Of a DNA stretch of 64,000 bases, positions 62,377 through 64,000 are shown piece by piece. Below the pieces are notes generated by a model that did not search any database, was not told the origin of the DNA, and worked only from the letters and a program-made list of their open reading frames with translations. A program made the translations under genes and the position numbers. The stretch comes from Saprospiraceae bacterium (lineage in GTDB: Bacteria; Bacteroidota; Bacteroidia; Chitinophagales; Saprospiraceae): positions 930,001 to 994,000 of the forward strand of contig JADJNF010000009.1 of NCBI GenBank assembly GCA_016714445.1, in the 5' to 3' direction. The stretch's first letter is position 1, and every line of letters starts with the position of its first letter.

Positions 62377-62534
62377 TGGCTAAATGTGATGTTTTGAAAA
62401 TTTGTCCTATCCATAATCAAATACAAATTAGAGTTGCTGTCACTACTATCTGTTTTATCGTTGTTTTGTAAAAACCAATACAATGTCAGGATTTTTTGTG
62501 AATTTGAGTTTCTTTATCTTGGATTTAATCAACT

Positions 62535-64000
62535 TTACCTGACTCTTTGTTGCACATCATCCGAAGCTGTTGATCTGCTTCGTTTGGCTTTGAGTATTTT
62601 ATTGCCAAAACTTTGGGTATAAGTCAGCTTAAAAATACGTCTGCTGAACTGCAGAAAATTATTAGAATAAATGTTTTCGGCGGGTAAATCTATTATGGTC
62701 GTCCATCTCATCGAAGAAAAGATATCATCCACTCCAAATTTCAAAGTACTGTTATCAAATTTTTTCTGTATCCCTAAATTCAGCATTCCAAAAGATTTAC
62801 CTTTAGATATCCCCATTAAAGATGGTGATTGAAAGAATCCTGAACATTCAAAATTAAAATCTTTGACAATAGTAAAACTTTGAAAACCGGATATATTATA
62901 ATTGAACTGTGATAATGTTACTTTTGATTCTTTATAATCACCCTGCACCTGCTGCCAGGTTCCATTAATATTGGTCTGTGCAAACCACCAACTGGTAATA
63001 GAGACAGGCAGAGAAATGGTACTATTAAGCGTTTGGGTTTTATGAAGATTTTGAGCTATAAAATATTGTTTGTTGGATTGAGTATTGATGTCCGGCTGAA
63101 AATCAGAAATCGTATTGTCTTCATGGGTATAACCAACAGAAAAGGCATAAGACTTATACACAAAATCCGCTTTTATTCCATCAGCAATCGATGGTTGCAA
63201 CGCTGCATTACCTGAAATAAAAGTATTGGGATCTATAAAAATAAGGAAAGGTGCAAGATTATTGAATGTCGGTCTGTTGATACGCCGATTGTAGCTTAGA
63301 TTGAAGGATTGATTAGCACTTAATGTATGTGACCAATACAATGTCGGAAAAAATTGTCCATACTTGCGGTCTACAATGTTTGCTGTTTTTTCAGTACCAA
63401 GATTGCTGGAAGTATGTTCGTATCGGAGACCTGCTTTGAACACATTGTTATTGGATGGTGAGTAAGAAAATGAACTATAGGCTGCATAAATATTTTCCTT
63501 CAGTCTGTAATTGGCTGTAAATTCATCATCTGATACCCATTGGTTTTGGTTTAAATTAGCCACTTCCACATCATTGGTAAAAGTAGACATCACCATTTTG
63601 GCACCTGATTCTAACGATAGCTTAGAATTGATACTGATTTGATGATCCAGCTGGACAGGTAAGATTTTTATGATGGTGTGTTTGCCACTTCTTGTTTTTT
63701 CATTCCTCACTAATTCATTATTGCCGTTATTATAAGTATTGAGATAATTGTTTGGATTTTTGTTGTCATAAGTTAAGAAATCCACATTGATTGAAAAGTC
63801 GCCGGAGTGTTCTGTTTTGTGACTGATATTGGTATTAATCATCCCATGTTTCCATTGGTTGATCTCATCATTGGTGATAGATATACTCGTATCTTTTTGA
63901 TTATTAATTTTTGTATCAGATGTATTTACAGCATCCATGGACCATTTATTATTATATCCTGATGCTAAAACGCCAATAGTGGTTTTAGGGCTAAACTGAT
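62535..64000 (-). CDS. TonB-dependent-receptor-like outer-membrane barrel (5' end outside the window)
   Basis: The frame stays open to the window edge, so the N-terminus is missing; the first internal ATG is at 63938, but FSPKTTIGVLASGYNNKWS-like sequence precedes it in frame. The visible 487 residues are alternating strands of an outer-membrane barrel (SNLGTEKTANIVDRKYGQFF, FNLSYNRRINRPTFNNLAPF, then TISLPVSITSWWFAQTNING), matching the outer membrane beta-barrel family related to TonB-dependent receptors. The segment NRRINRPTFNNLAPFLIFID (NR-x-NRP-Y/F-x-L-P-F) is characteristic. Its C-terminus carries a short Arg/Lys-rich tail (KAKRSRSTASDDVQQRVR) after the last strand, longer than usual. 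The sensor-kinase gene lies 158 nt downstream. Confidence 0.87.
   Translation of the reverse strand, partial: QFSPKTTIGVLASGYNNKWSMDAVNTSDTKINNQKDTSISITNDEINQWKHGMINTNISHKTEHSGDFSINVDFLTYDNKNPNNYLNTYNNGNNELVRNEKTRSGKHTIIKILPVQLDHQISINSKLSLESGAKMVMSTFTNDVEVANLNQNQWVSDDEFTANYRLKENIYAAYSSFSYSPSNNNVFKAGLRYEHTSSNLGTEKTANIVDRKYGQFFPTLYWSHTLSANQSFNLSYNRRINRPTFNNLAPFLIFIDPNTFISGNAALQPSIADGIKADFVYKSYAFSVGYTHEDNTISDFQPDINTQSNKQYFIAQNLHKTQTLNSTISLPVSITSWWFAQTNINGTWQQVQGDYKESKVTLSQFNYNISGFQSFTIVKDFNFECSGFFQSPSLMGISKGKSFGMLNLGIQKKFDNSTLKFGVDDIFSSMRWTTIIDLPAENIYSNNFLQFSRRIFKLTYTQSFGNKILKAKRSRSTASDDVQQRVR

Noticed and set aside
1..64000. Defence island, prophage or transposon
   Set aside because: I looked for transposase, integrase, restriction, toxin-antitoxin, Cas and phage structural motifs and saw none.

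Overview
The window looks like a chromosomal segment of a Bacteroidota bacterium, most likely from the Saprospiria/Chitinophagia side. The evidence is: type IX secretion C-terminal sorting domains on three secreted proteins; promoters of the form TTTG-N18..21-TAnnTTTG; almost no Shine-Dalgarno sequences; DUF4175, CreD and hybrid Reg_prop/LytS signalling genes; and AT-rich DNA. There is no transposase, integrase, phage gene or CRISPR array. Most of it is ordinary core genome: recN, ybeY, recO, anmK, acpP-fabF-rnc, alaS, an acyl-CoA carboxylase beta subunit, ABC transporters and an ABC-F ATPase.

Layout. 1-2.7 kb: end of recN and an MFS transporter. 2.8-3.1 kb: an anomalous homopolymer block between 14-bp inverted repeats. 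3.4-7.8 kb: DUF4175 protein, RsbW-like ATPase, ybeY. 8.1-10.7 kb (minus): GH3-family enzyme, small protein, recO. 11.1-15.2 kb: tRNA-Leu(GAG), a secreted cyanophycinase-like protein, DUF429/SDR pair, anmK. 15.3-16.6 kb: arsR-arsM with a visible promoter/operator. 17.0-22.4 kb: acpP, fabF, rnc and small accessory genes. 22.6-24.6 kb: a beta-propeller protein and a membrane-anchored winged-helix regulator. 24.7-30.4 kb (minus): hydrolase, DUF1801 and a 1207-residue secreted GH13 enzyme. 30.6-39.5 kb: mostly minus-strand genes, including three single-base frameshifts (TspO-like gene, small lipoprotein, alaS). 39.7-47.8 kb: bestrophin, carboxylase, an orphan gene between direct repeats, an outer-membrane protein, short asparaginase and an ABC exporter. 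47.8-49.1 kb: a non-coding island. 49.1-52.2 kb: a kinase-M23-aminotransferase fusion. 52.2-55.1 kb: a creD locus with a duplicated operator. 55.3-58.2 kb: a microprotein, a GNAT acetyltransferase and an ABC-F ATPase. 58.3-64 kb (minus): a LytTR response regulator, a hybrid sensor kinase and an outer-membrane barrel cut by the window edge.

The most striking element is a tandem pair of paralogous, roughly 150-nt tRNA-like RNA genes on the minus strand (48394-48545 and 48630-48779). Both fold into a complete acceptor stem, D arm, anticodon arm and T arm. The D arm is nearly identical to that of the local tRNA-Leu, but the anticodon loop reads GUC, the discriminator base is G, and the variable region is expanded to about 80 nt with conserved edges and a different hairpin in each copy. 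I know of no named family that fits.

Sequence quality matters here. Three genes, including the essential alaS, each lack one base in an A/T homopolymer, and the 2.8-3.1 kb block looks like failed consensus. The frameshifts are therefore more likely assembly errors than real pseudogenes. All functional calls come from reading the sequence; no database search was run.
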